Assembly (NCBI GenBank): GCA_963748095.1
Contig: CAVVIO010000097.1
Location: 124,001-188,000, forward strand
Reading direction: 5' to 3'
DNA from: CAVVIO01 sp963748095
GTDB taxonomy: Bacteria > Bacteroidota > Bacteroidia > Bacteroidales > UBA10428
Length of the DNA: 64,000 nucleotides
Under the pieces are notes generated by a model. It saw only the letters and a program-made list of their open reading frames with translations. It ran no database searches and was not told the DNA's origin. Numbering within the stretch: position 1 is the stretch's first letter; every line of letters begins with the position of its first letter. The position numbers and the translations under genes are program-made. Below, piece by piece: positions 51,224 to 60,627 of this stretch.

Positions 51224-53050
51224 ATGAAGATTACATTAAGAAGTGCAACAACAACAGAAGGCCGTCGCATGGCGGGGGCCAGAAGTCTATGGAGAGCCAA
51301 TGGCATGAAAGAAGAGCAAATCGGGAAACCTATTATTGCAATTGTCAACTCATTTACGCAATTTGTACCAGGTCATACACATCTGCATAAAATCGGGCAG
51401 GAAATAAAAAGTCAGATTGAAGCCAAAGGATATTTTGCTGCCGAGTTCAATACCATTGCCATTGACGACGGTATTGCCATGGGTCATGATGGTATGTTAT
51501 ATTCACTTCCTTCACGTGATCTGATAGCTGACAGTGTTGAATATATGGTAAACGCTCACCGGGTAGATGCCATGATATGTATCAGCAATTGCGACAAAAT
51601 TACTCCGGGTATGTTACTTGCTGCCATGCGTTTGAATATTCCAACCATCTTTGTTTCAGGAGGGCCAATGGAAGCCGGTGTAGTGGGCAACAAACATTTC
51701 GACCTGGTTGATGCCATGGTAATGGCAGCCGATGATTCGGTAAGCGATAATGACCTTTCGGTAATCGAAAGAGAGGCCTGCCCCACTTGCGGATCGTGTT
51801 CCGGAATGTTTACCGCCAATTCCATGAACTGTCTGAACGAGGCGTTAGGACTTGCATTGCCTGGCAACGGTACCATCGTTGCCACTCACAAAAACCGAAA
51901 AAAACTTTTCGAAAAGGCAGCCGGAAAAATAATTGAACTTACCAACAAATACTATAACGACGGTGATGAGTCTGTTCTTCCACGCTCTATAGCCACCAAA
52001 GAAGCTTTTAACAATGCCATGTCGCTTGACATTGCCATGGGAGGTTCCACCAATACTATTCTTCACATCCTGGCAATAGCACACGAGGCTGGTGTTGATT
52101 TCACCATGAAGGATATCGATGCCCTTTCAAGACGTATCCCGGTATTGTGCAAGGTTGCCCCCAGTTCACATTATCATGTACAGGATGTAAACCGTGCAGG
52201 AGGAATTCTGGGTATTATGGCAGAACTTTCAAGAGGAAAGCTGATAGATACTTCGGTAAAACGTGTTGACATGCTGACCCTTGGAGAGGCAATTGAAAAA
52301 TATGATCTCACCAGCGAAACAGTTATTGAAGATGCAACCACTATTTACAGCAGCGCTCCTGCCGGAATCCGCAGTATTGAAATGGGCTCACAGGGAGTTA
52401 CCTATAAAGAATTCGATCTCGACCGTGAAAGTGGATGTATCCGCGATATTGAACATGCATATGATAAAGAAGGAGGACTGGTGGTATTATTCGGCAACAT
52501 TGCCAGTAAAGGAAGTGTTGTAAAAACTGCCGGTGTAGATCCGTCAATTTTTAAATTTAAAGGACCTGCTAAAGTTTACGAATCCCAGGAAGCGGCATGT
52601 GATGCCATTCTTGGGGGCAAAGTCTCCGCCGGCGATGTGGTCGTCATTCGGTATGAAGGGCCCAAGGGTGGCCCCGGAATGCAGGAAATGCTTTATCCCA
52701 CTTCATACATCAAATCGAAAAAGCTGGGAGATAAGTGTGCCCTGATCACTGATGGCAGGTTTTCCGGCGGAACGTCGGGACTGTCAATCGGTCATATTTC
52801 TCCCGAAGCTGCTGCCGGTGGTGAATTGGCCCTGGTAAACGAAGGTGATATGATCGAAATCGATATTCGCGAAAGGAAAATAAATGTTTTATTATCCGAC
52901 GAAGAGCTGGCATCCCGTAAAAAAACAGAAGAAGAAAGAGGGAAAAATGCCTTCACCCCGAAATCGAGGAACAGGCAGATCTCAAATGCCCTTAAAGCAT
53001 ATGCATTATTGGTAACTTCTGCCGATACGGGAGCTGTAAGAAAAATTTAA
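51224..53050 (+). CDS. ilvD: Dihydroxy-acid dehydratase
   Basis: 608 residues, full length. Iron-sulfur Cys in MICISNCDKITPGM and CPTCGSCSGMFTANSMNCL; LALPGNGTI; C-terminal TDGRFSGGTSGLSIGHISPEAAAGG. It dehydrates dihydroxyisovalerate and dihydroxymethylvalerate to the oxoacids of Val and Ile. First structural gene of ilvD-ilvB-ilvN-ilvC, behind the attenuator; ilvB follows after 35 bases. Confidence 0.97.
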   Translation: MKITLRSATTTEGRRMAGARSLWRANGMKEEQIGKPIIAIVNSFTQFVPGHTHLHKIGQEIKSQIEAKGYFAAEFNTIAIDDGIAMGHDGMLYSLPSRDLIADSVEYMVNAHRVDAMICISNCDKITPGMLLAAMRLNIPTIFVSGGPMEAGVVGNKHFDLVDAMVMAADDSVSDNDLSVIEREACPTCGSCSGMFTANSMNCLNEALGLALPGNGTIVATHKNRKKLFEKAAGKIIELTNKYYNDGDESVLPRSIATKEAFNNAMSLDIAMGGSTNTILHILAIAHEAGVDFTMKDIDALSRRIPVLCKVAPSSHYHVQDVNRAGGILGIMAELSRGKLIDTSVKRVDMLTLGEAIEKYDLTSETVIEDATTIYSSAPAGIRSIEMGSQGVTYKEFDLDRESGCIRDIEHAYDKEGGLVVLFGNIASKGSVVKTAGVDPSIFKFKGPAKVYESQEAACDAILGGKVSAGDVVVIRYEGPKGGPGMQEMLYPTSYIKSKKLGDKCALITDGRFSGGTSGLSIGHISPEAAAGGELALVNEGDMIEIDIRERKINVLLSDEELASRKKTEEERGKNAFTPKSRNRQISNALKAYALLVTSADTGAVRKI

Positions 53051-53085
53051 TTTCTATTTATTTTGAACATAATTACACAAAAAAT

Positions 53086-54810
53086 ATGAGCACAGAAACC
53101 ACAAAAAAAATAACAACTACCGGATCTGAAGCGGTACTCTTATCTTTAATAGAAGAAGGAGTAGACTTGATTTTTGGTTATCCGGGAGGTGCAATTATGC
53201 CTGTATACGATTCGTTGATGAATCACCAGGATAAATTAAAGCATATCTTAACCCGTCATGAGCAGGGTGCAATACATGCAGCACAAGGATATGCCCGCGT
53301 ATCGGGAAAAGTAGGTGTTTGCCTGGCCACTTCAGGTCCGGGTGCAACTAACCTCATCACAGGGATTGCCGACGCCATGATCGATTCCACACCACTTGTT
53401 TGTATAACCGGACAAGTAGCATCCCCGTTGCTTGGGTCCGATGCTTTCCAGGAAACCGATGTGGTTGGTATCTCCATGCCGGTTACCAAATGGAATTGTC
53501 TTATTACCAAACCCGAAGAGATTCCTGACGCCATAGCCAAGGCTTTTTATATTGCCCGTACCGGACGTCCCGGACCGGTATTGATAGATATATCCAAAGA
53601 TGCACAATTTGGTAAATTAGACTATGAATATAACAAGTGTAAATATATCAGAAGCTATGTTCCCAAACCAAAAATTGAAGTATCTAAAATTCAGGAAGCA
53701 GCCGATCTGATCAACAAAGCAAAAAAACCTTATATTGTTTTCGGGCAGGGGATCATTCTGGGAGGCGCAGAAAATGAATTTAAAGCTTTCGTGGAAAAAT
53801 CAGGGATTCCTGCTGCATGGACTATACTCGGTGTTGCAGCGCTTCCAAGCAATCATCCGCTTAACATGGGCATGCTGGGTATGCATGGGAATTACGGCCC
53901 GAATATCAAAACCAATGAATGCGATGTATTGATCGCAATCGGCATGCGTTTTGACGACCGTGTAACGGGTGATCTTAGTCGTTATGCCAAACAGGCTAAG
54001 GTCATTCATCTTGAGATTGATCCGTCAGAAGTAGATAAAAATGTGAAAACTGAAGTTGCTGTTCTGGGTGATGTAAAAGATACGTTGCCGATCCTTACGG
54101 AAAAAATAGAAAAAAGAACACATGACAAATGGATTGGAGAATTTAAAGAATGTGAAAGAATCGAATATGAAAAGGTAGTGAAATCCGATCAGTATCCTAC
54201 TAAAGAAGGCCTGACCATGGGCGAAGTTATTCGTATCATTGCCGAAAAAACCAAAGGCGACGCTATCATTGTTACAGATGTTGGCCAGCACCAAATGGTA
54301 GCTTCACGGTATTCCAAATTTAATAAAACCCGTAGTTTTGTAACTTCCGGTGGATTAGGAACAATGGGATTTGGCCTGCCTTCGGGATTTGGAGCCAAAA
54401 TGGGGGCACCCGAGCGTGAAGTAATTACAGTAATCGGCGATGGCGGATTTCAAATGACCATCCAGGAACTTGGAACTATTAACCAGACACAGGCAGCTTT
54501 GAAGATCGTGTTGTTGAACAACAAGTATCTTGGAATGGTTAGGCAATGGCAACAGTTATTCTTTGATAAACGCTATTCGGAAACATACCTGATGAATCCA
54601 GACTTTATAAAGGTAGCTGAAGGATTCGGTATCAAAGGCCGGAAAATTCTCGAAAGACCCCAATTGGAGGAAGGTATCCAGGAAATGTTGGATCACAAGG
54701 GAGCCTACCTGCTTGAGGTTTCCATTGAAAAAGAAGATAATGTTTTCCCCATGGTACCTACCGGGGCATCCGTATCGGAAATAATTCTGGAAATGGTTAA
54801 ATCAAAATAA
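53086..54810 (+). CDS. ilvB: Acetolactate synthase large subunit
   Basis: 574 residues of the ThDP enzyme family: GSEAVLLSLIEEGVDLIFGYPGGA, THHEQGAIHAAQGYARVSGK-type segment (RHEQGAIHAAQGYARVSGKV, with the catalytic Glu), RPGPVLIDISKDAQ, and the ThDP site GDGGFQMTIQELGTINQ. It condenses two pyruvate, or pyruvate with 2-oxobutyrate, in Val/Leu and Ile synthesis. The stop TAA is followed immediately by the ATG of ilvN with no gap. Confidence 0.96.
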   Translation: MSTETTKKITTTGSEAVLLSLIEEGVDLIFGYPGGAIMPVYDSLMNHQDKLKHILTRHEQGAIHAAQGYARVSGKVGVCLATSGPGATNLITGIADAMIDSTPLVCITGQVASPLLGSDAFQETDVVGISMPVTKWNCLITKPEEIPDAIAKAFYIARTGRPGPVLIDISKDAQFGKLDYEYNKCKYIRSYVPKPKIEVSKIQEAADLINKAKKPYIVFGQGIILGGAENEFKAFVEKSGIPAAWTILGVAALPSNHPLNMGMLGMHGNYGPNIKTNECDVLIAIGMRFDDRVTGDLSRYAKQAKVIHLEIDPSEVDKNVKTEVAVLGDVKDTLPILTEKIEKRTHDKWIGEFKECERIEYEKVVKSDQYPTKEGLTMGEVIRIIAEKTKGDAIIVTDVGQHQMVASRYSKFNKTRSFVTSGGLGTMGFGLPSGFGAKMGAPEREVITVIGDGGFQMTIQELGTINQTQAALKIVLLNNKYLGMVRQWQQLFFDKRYSETYLMNPDFIKVAEGFGIKGRKILERPQLEEGIQEMLDHKGAYLLEVSIEKEDNVFPMVPTGASVSEIILEMVKSK

Positions 54811-55365
54811 ATGACAACAATGATGAATCAGACATATACAATAACCGCCTTTTCCGAAAATCATATCGGATTACTCAACCGTATCACTATTATATTCACA
54901 CGGAGACATGTAAACATTGAAAGCCTTACGGTTTCCGAGTCATCTATAAAAGGGATCCACAAATTTACCATCGTGGTAAATGAAACCCCGGAAAAGGTTG
55001 AGAAAGTAGTAAAACAGATAGAAAAACTGGTGGAAGTTTTACGGGCATTTTATCATCCCGAAGAAGATGTAATCCACCAGGAAATTGCTCTCTATAAAGT
55101 TCCCACAGAAGCCTTGCTCGAAAGTAATACACTGGAAGCAACCATCCGTAAGCACAATGCACGTATTCTTGAAGTTACCCCCGGTTACACGGTTATTGAA
55201 AAGACCGGGCATAAGGAAGAAACCCAGGAACTTTTCGAACAGTTGAGCAAGTATGGTGTTATGCAATTTACCCGTTCGGGTAGAATTGCAATTACCAAAT
55301 TGAATAAAGAATTGCTTTCATCTTACCTCAAAGAAATAGATCAGGAGAACGGAAACAGAAATTAA
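54811..55365 (+). CDS. ilvN: Acetolactate synthase small (regulatory) subunit
   Basis: 184 residues, the long form with an N-terminal ACT domain (YTITAFSENHIGLLNRITIIFTRRHVNIESLTVSES, given in part) and a C-terminal ACT-like half (LLESNTLEATIRKHNARILEVTPGYTVIEKTG). It binds valine for feedback inhibition and activates IlvB. Starts directly after ilvB; the MTTMMNQTYT start leaves two more Met as possible starts. Confidence 0.94.
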   Translation: MTTMMNQTYTITAFSENHIGLLNRITIIFTRRHVNIESLTVSESSIKGIHKFTIVVNETPEKVEKVVKQIEKLVEVLRAFYHPEEDVIHQEIALYKVPTEALLESNTLEATIRKHNARILEVTPGYTVIEKTGHKEETQELFEQLSKYGVMQFTRSGRIAITKLNKELLSSYLKEIDQENGNRN

Positions 55366-55399
55366 AACTAAATAATTAATAATTTATAAATTAAAAACT

Positions 55400-56446
55400 A
55401 TGGCAAAAATAAATTTTGGCGGTGTGGAAGAAACCGTCATAACCCGGAATGAATTTCCATTATCGAAGGCACAGGAAGTACTAAAAAATGAGGTCGTAGC
55501 TGTAATAGGTTACGGCGTTCAGGGACCTGCACAGGCAATGAACATGAAAGACAACGGCATTAATGTAATCATTGGTCAGGCTAAAGAATATAAAGCCGAC
55601 TGGGACAGGGCTGTGAAGGACGGATGGGTCCCGGGAAAAACCTTATTTTCCATAGAAGAAGCAGCTAAAAAAGGAACCATTATCCAGTACCTGGTATCTG
55701 ATGCTGCACAGCGTACAGTATGGCCCATATTGAAACCCTGTCTGAATGAAGGAGATGCCCTGTATTTTTCGCATGGCTTTTCGATAACTTACAAGGATCA
55801 GACCACTGTTATCCCTCCCGATAATGTAGACGTTATCCTGGTAGCACCCAAAGGTTCCGGTACCAGCGTAAGAAGGAATTTTCTTGCAGGAGCAGGTATC
55901 AATTCCAGCTTTGCAGTATTTCAGGATTATACAGGTAAAGCCGAAGAACGCACGATGGCTCTCGGAATAGCAATTGGTTCGGGCTATTTATTCCCTACAA
56001 CTTTTGAGAACGAAGTTTTTTCCGACTTAACCGGGGAACGTGGCGTATTGATGGGGGCACTTGCCGGAATTATGGAAGCTCAGTATCAGGTTTTACGTGA
56101 ACACGGGCACAGCCCCAGTGAAGCATTCAACGAAACTGTGGAAGAACTGACTCAGAGTCTGATTCGTCTGGTTGATGAGAATGGCATGGACTGGATGTAT
56201 TCAAACTGTAGCGCTACTGCACAACGCGGCGCTCTCGACTGGCTACCCAAATTTAAAGAAGCTACGCTTCCGGTATTCAAGGAACTATACCAACGGGTTA
56301 AAACAGGTGAAGAAACCAAAGTTGTCCTTGCACGCACAGGGCATCCCAATTACAAAGCCGAACTCGATTCGGAATTGAAAACAATGCATGATTCCGAATT
56401 ATGGCAGACAGGCGCCCAGGTGAGAAAACTTCGTCCTAATAAATAA
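55400..56446 (+). CDS. ilvC: Ketol-acid reductoisomerase
   Basis: 348 residues. Rossmann motif VAVIGYGVQGPAQAMNMKDNG, IGQAKEYKADWDRA in the cofactor loop, LVAPKGSGTSVRRNF, FSDLTGERGVLMGALAGIMEAQYQVL (Asp/Glu metal ligands) and SNCSATAQRGALDW. It rearranges and reduces acetolactate with NAD(P)H and Mg. Last gene of the ilv operon, followed by a terminator. No leu genes adjacent. Confidence 0.96.
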   Translation: MAKINFGGVEETVITRNEFPLSKAQEVLKNEVVAVIGYGVQGPAQAMNMKDNGINVIIGQAKEYKADWDRAVKDGWVPGKTLFSIEEAAKKGTIIQYLVSDAAQRTVWPILKPCLNEGDALYFSHGFSITYKDQTTVIPPDNVDVILVAPKGSGTSVRRNFLAGAGINSSFAVFQDYTGKAEERTMALGIAIGSGYLFPTTFENEVFSDLTGERGVLMGALAGIMEAQYQVLREHGHSPSEAFNETVEELTQSLIRLVDENGMDWMYSNCSATAQRGALDWLPKFKEATLPVFKELYQRVKTGEETKVVLARTGHPNYKAELDSELKTMHDSELWQTGAQVRKLRPNK

Positions 56447-56477
56447 CTGTTCACCGACACCTGAATTTAATATATAC

Positions 56478-56511
56478 AAATAAGTGATCCGGAGTTCCGG
56501 GTCACTTATTT
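56478..56511 (+). terminator. Terminator of ilvDBNC
   Basis: A 15-bp stem (56478-56492 with 56497-56511, one T-G wobble) and a 4-base loop, 32 bases after the ilvC stop; the following tail is T-rich but broken by A. Confidence 0.75.
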
Positions 56512-56552
56512 CTATAATATCATTCCCCTCTTAAAAGATTATCGAATTTTTT

Positions 56553-56560
56553 TACCTTTG
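56553..56560 (+). promoter_or_regulatory. Promoter -7 box of the rhomboid gene
   Basis: TACCTTTG matches TAnnTTTG, 22 bases above the TTG start at 56583. No strong -33 box. Confidence 0.5.
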
Positions 56561-56582
56561 TTATCAGGTAAAACAGCTGCTA

Positions 56583-57287
56583 TTGACATCAAATACCTCC
56601 ACAGAGGAAAAAAGAAAATTATTACTCAGCCTGGTATTTCCTGCATTTTTCCTGGTCCTGATATGGATGGTTAAAATCGCAGAGATAACCCTGCATCTCG
56701 ACTTCAGTCAACTGGGAATATACCCGCTACACCCGAAAGGATTGATTGGAATTATAACCGCTCCATTGGTGCATGCTAATTTTAATCATCTTATCAATAA
56801 TTCCGTACCTCTTTTTCTCCTGAGTTGGGGACTTTTTTACTTTTATAATAAAATTGCCTATAACATTTTCTTTTTAATTTATTTCATGACCGGTCTCTGG
56901 GTCTGGTTCGGGGCAAGGATTGCCTATCATATCGGCGCCAGCGGACTGGTTTACGGGTTAGGTTCCTTTTTATTTTTCAGTGGAATTATTCGCCGTAATA
57001 TTAACCTGCTGGCAATTTCTCTGCTGGTAGCATTTCTATATGGAGGTATGGTATGGGGGATATTCCCCTATAAACCTGAAATATCCTGGGAATCTCATTT
57101 ATATGGGGGAATTGCCGGCCTGATTCTTTCCGCTTATTACAGAAAAGAAGGGCCGGGAACAACAAGTAAGAAATGGGAAGATGATGATGATGATGATGAA
57201 CTTTCAGATGAAAATAAATACTGGGAAATAAATGATGAACCCGGTACCGATATCTTCGAAAAGAAAAATGAAAAAAATGATGAATAA
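56583..57287 (+). CDS. Rhomboid family intramembrane serine protease with acidic tail
   Basis: 234 residues from a TTG start that follows a consensus -7 box. Six membrane helices; the catalytic Ser lies in HIGASGLVYGLGSFLFF (GASG, with GxSG pattern) and the His in SWESHLYGGIAGLIL. The N-terminal loop has APLVHANFNHLINN, the usual His/Asn pair that supports the oxyanion hole. After the last helix comes a very acidic tail with six consecutive Asp (about residues 198-203) and ending KKNEKNDE. It cleaves membrane proteins in or near the bilayer; substrate unknown. Confidence 0.88.
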   Translation: MTSNTSTEEKRKLLLSLVFPAFFLVLIWMVKIAEITLHLDFSQLGIYPLHPKGLIGIITAPLVHANFNHLINNSVPLFLLSWGLFYFYNKIAYNIFFLIYFMTGLWVWFGARIAYHIGASGLVYGLGSFLFFSGIIRRNINLLAISLLVAFLYGGMVWGIFPYKPEISWESHLYGGIAGLILSAYYRKEGPGTTSKKWEDDDDDDELSDENKYWEINDEPGTDIFEKKNEKNDE

Positions 57288-57394
57288 TCCTTCGGACATT
57301 TTAATTTTATTGAATTCTTTTCTAACTTTTACAGGGTTTTTGAATCCTATTACAAATATTCACGTTAAATAGAATCTTAAATCAGAACTTATAT

Positions 57395-58357
57395 ATGAAA
57401 GCAACACTTGTATTATCGATTTTAACATTAGCATTTCAGGTAGCGGCACAACCGGGATTGGACAAGAAGAATACAGAAACTATCATTCAGAATAAGATTA
57501 AAAGCAGAACGCAGTACGATGATAGCTACATAGACGGGAAACAAATCTCAAAAAATGCCAGGACTTCTTATTTAAAATATAATAAGTTCGGAAATGTAAT
57601 CGAACAGATCACATACAAATCGAAAGATACGCTTACATTAGAAGTATATGAATACAATAGCATTGGAAATCGTATTGAATATACCAAACACAGCGGAGGT
57701 AGCTTTATTATTGCTTATAAAAAGCTTTCAACCTATGATAAAAATAATAACCTGATTCTTGAGGCAGGTTACAACGGAACAGAGAATTTTAAAAACGCTT
57801 ATGAATACGATAAAAAGAACAGGCTGATCAATATCGAATACTACCTGGAAGGCAACCAGCTCGATGAAAAAAGAACGTTTATCAATGTTGGAAACAAAAC
57901 AACTGTAAATGTATACAATGCTGCCGGCAGCCTTACTTCCAAAATTGGTCTTACGCATGACAAGAATGATAACCTGATAGAAGAACTGACATATGGACAG
58001 AACAACCAGGTACTTGAAAAAAAGAATTATACTTACAATGCTGACAATAACCTGGTGGAAGAGGTGAAATACAGGCTTGATAAGTTTTATTATAAAATTA
58101 CTTACAAGTACGATAACCGGGGTAACATCATCGAAATAAATGAAGAAAATCCAAATGACGGTTCCTATGTGAAAAAAACGTACAAATATGATAGCAATGG
58201 AAACCTGACAGAATTTTCATGGCGCCGCAGGCCCTCCGATGATTTCTCTACCAAGACTTTTACCTATAACAATAAAAATATTTGTACCGAAGTTGTTACC
58301 TACTATCCCGGTACAAAATTTAAGGTTCTTACCAGGTATACCTACGAGTTTTATTAA
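57395..58357 (+). CDS. Secreted YD-repeat-like protein
   Basis: 320 residues with a signal peptide (MKATLVLSILTLAFQVAAQ). At least eight repeats of the YD type follow, e.g. YEYNSIGNRIEYTKHSG, YEYDKKNRLINIEYYLE, YTYNADNNLVEEVKYRL, YKYDNRGNIIEINEEN and YKYDSNGNLTEFSW. Such repeats form a beta-solenoid in RHS/teneurin proteins, but here there is no toxin or other domain, and no T9SS tail. Role unknown; an outer-membrane or periplasmic beta-protein. Confidence 0.72.
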   Translation: MKATLVLSILTLAFQVAAQPGLDKKNTETIIQNKIKSRTQYDDSYIDGKQISKNARTSYLKYNKFGNVIEQITYKSKDTLTLEVYEYNSIGNRIEYTKHSGGSFIIAYKKLSTYDKNNNLILEAGYNGTENFKNAYEYDKKNRLINIEYYLEGNQLDEKRTFINVGNKTTVNVYNAAGSLTSKIGLTHDKNDNLIEELTYGQNNQVLEKKNYTYNADNNLVEEVKYRLDKFYYKITYKYDNRGNIIEINEENPNDGSYVKKTYKYDSNGNLTEFSWRRRPSDDFSTKTFTYNNKNICTEVVTYYPGTKFKVLTRYTYEFY

Positions 58358-58542
58358 TACCTGACAACTTTTTATTTCCTACCTTATTATTATCATCGGG
58401 ATACTTTTACAATTATTATCCGGGGACTGAAAAATATTTAATCGGGAAAGACAAGTGGTTAATTTGAGTTAAAAAGCTTACCTGTTCAGGTATATCGCTA
58501 TTGAATCACTAATTTTACATTTTATTTTTAAACAAAAAATAA

Positions 58543-59157
58543 ATGCTTGTAAGGATACATCCCGTTAATCCGGATCAACGGCAGATACTTAAGGTAGTGG
58601 AAATCCTGAAAAAAGGAGGCATAATTATTTATCCAACCGATACTATATACGGGCTTGGATGCGACATTTTTAATCAGAAAGCCGTGGAGCGGGTTGCCAG
58701 AATAAAAGGTCTTAAACTCGAAAAAACAAATTTTTCCTTTATTTTTAACGATCTCAGCCATCTTTCGGATTATACCAGACATATTGATAATACGGTTTTT
58801 AAACTGATGAAGAAATACCTACCTGGTCCATATACATTTATTCTTCCGGCCAGTAGCAAAGTACCTAAAATTTTCAAAAACAAGAAAAAAACCGTTGGGA
58901 TAAGAATTCCCGATAACCTGATACCTCTTGAAATTGTTAATGAACTGGGCAATCCTATTCTAACCACTTCCATTCACGATGAGGATGAAATACTGGAGTA
59001 TACAACCGATCCGGAACTCATTCACGAAAAGTACGAAGCACTGGTGGATTTAGTGATAGATGGCGGTTATGGCAACAATATGCCTTCAACCGTAATAGAC
59101 TGTACAGGGGAAGAACCGGAAGTAATACGCCCGGGTATTGGCACCTTCGAGTTTTGA
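58543..59157 (+). CDS. Threonylcarbamoyl-AMP synthase (Sua5/YciO/YrdC family)
   Basis: 204 residues of the YrdC domain: VVEILKKGGIIIYPTDTIYGLGCDIFNQKA, RIKGLKLEKTNFSFIFNDL, KKYLPGPYTFILPASSKVP, GIRIPDNLIPLEIV and STVIDCTGEEPEVIRPG. It has no Sua5 C-terminal domain. The reaction makes threonylcarbamoyl-AMP from Thr, CO2 and ATP for the t6A37 modification of tRNAs reading ANN codons. YciO-type paralogues lack proven activity, so the exact role is a little uncertain. Convergent with trkH, 10 bases apart. Confidence 0.85.
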   Translation: MLVRIHPVNPDQRQILKVVEILKKGGIIIYPTDTIYGLGCDIFNQKAVERVARIKGLKLEKTNFSFIFNDLSHLSDYTRHIDNTVFKLMKKYLPGPYTFILPASSKVPKIFKNKKKTVGIRIPDNLIPLEIVNELGNPILTTSIHDEDEILEYTTDPELIHEKYEALVDLVIDGGYGNNMPSTVIDCTGEEPEVIRPGIGTFEF

Positions 59158-59167
59158 TTACTACCTG

Positions 59168-60616
59168 TTATCTTTTCCAGAAATGACGTGTGAATAATGC
59201 AAAGAAAGTCACAAGTTCCAGTCTTCCCGCAAGCATAATAAACGAAAGAAACCATTTACCAAATACCGGGAAATGTGCATATGTTTGGAAAGGCCCCACA
59301 TCACCAATTCCGGGACCTATATTGGCAAGATTTGCCAGTAATGCCCCGATTGAAGTCTCCAGATTATATCCCATGAACGAGACAATGATAACTCCCAGCA
59401 TCACTGTTAACAGATAAAGCGCTACAAAAGACAGTACATTGTTGAGTGAATCCAGTTCCACCACCTGGTTATTGATACGAACAGGTATAACAGCACTGGG
59501 GTGAATTAGCCGTTTCAGCTCCAACTGGCTGTTTTTTAATAACAAAATAATGCGTGCAATTTTTATTCCTCCCCCGGTAGAACCGGTCATCGCACCAAAA
59601 AACATGAGTAACAGGACCAGAAGTGTGCCCACCGGTATCCAGTGATCGTAAGATGTAATGTAATATCCCGTTGTACTGATGGTTGAAACTGCCCGAAACA
59701 ATGCCAGCCGGAAAGAATGTTCAACGGGCTGTTTGATCGTTATTATTTTTATAAGTAAAAACAAAGCTGTAAAAAGCAAAGTGAAGAACAGGTAATACTT
59801 GAATTCTTCGTTACGGAAAGCCTGTTTGAATTTACGATTCACTGTAAAATAAAGCAGGGTGAAATTGGTACCACCAAGAAACATGAAAATTATAAATATA
59901 TATTGCAGGTAAGGTGATCCAAAAGCAGCAATATTCCCGGAACTGGTTGAAAAACCACCGGTTGACAACGTTGAAAAAGAATGACATAATGCATCAAAAA
60001 AATGCATCCCCCCGATATAGAGTAATATTATCTCAACGACTGTCAATAAAAGATAAATACCCCACAACCTTATTGCCGTTTCTTTTATTCTTGGATGAAG
60101 CATATCGGGAGAATTAGCGGCTCCTTCGGTTATATATACCTGCATCCCTCCTACCCCCAGAACCTGGAAAATAATCAACGATATCAGGATTATCCCGAGC
60201 CCGCCTATCCACTGTGTGAGGCTTCGCCAGTACAACAGGGAATGTGGAACAACACTGAGATCGGTTATAATGCTGGAACCCGTTGTTGTAAACCCAGACA
60301 TGCTTTCAAAGAAAGCATCTGTAAATGAAGGTATGGCATGTGTAAGGTAATAAGGCAATGCTCCGAATACGGCAAAAAGTATCCAACCTGCCGATACGAC
60401 AATATATACTTCCCGTTTGCCAATATTCATTCTTGCTTTTCTGAATATCATCCAAATTATAGCTCCCACAAACATTGTAACAGGAGCTAAAAGAAGCAAC
60501 CAGGAAAACGTATCTTCTCTGTAAATAAGGGCAACCGGAATGGCTGTAGACAGAAAAAACCCCTCAATAATTAATAATAAACCCAGAATATAACCTACAA
60601 TCTTGAAGTTTATCAT
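59168..60616 (-). CDS. trkH: Potassium uptake protein, TrkH family
   Basis: 482 residues with about ten membrane helices and four pore loops, among them SFTDAFFESMSGFTTTGSSII, HSFSTLSTGGFSTSSGN, LFRAVSTISTTGYYITSYD and a final LANLANIGPGIGDVGPF. The Gly in each of the loops lines the K selectivity filter. TrkH conducts K ions through the inner membrane and is gated by the TrkA ring; trkA lies 11 bases upstream. Confidence 0.95.
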   Translation of the reverse strand: MINFKIVGYILGLLLIIEGFFLSTAIPVALIYREDTFSWLLLLAPVTMFVGAIIWMIFRKARMNIGKREVYIVVSAGWILFAVFGALPYYLTHAIPSFTDAFFESMSGFTTTGSSIITDLSVVPHSLLYWRSLTQWIGGLGIILISLIIFQVLGVGGMQVYITEGAANSPDMLHPRIKETAIRLWGIYLLLTVVEIILLYIGGMHFFDALCHSFSTLSTGGFSTSSGNIAAFGSPYLQYIFIIFMFLGGTNFTLLYFTVNRKFKQAFRNEEFKYYLFFTLLFTALFLLIKIITIKQPVEHSFRLALFRAVSTISTTGYYITSYDHWIPVGTLLVLLLMFFGAMTGSTGGGIKIARIILLLKNSQLELKRLIHPSAVIPVRINNQVVELDSLNNVLSFVALYLLTVMLGVIIVSFMGYNLETSIGALLANLANIGPGIGDVGPFQTYAHFPVFGKWFLSFIMLAGRLELVTFFALFTRHFWKR

Positions 60617-60627
60617 TGGTATAATCC

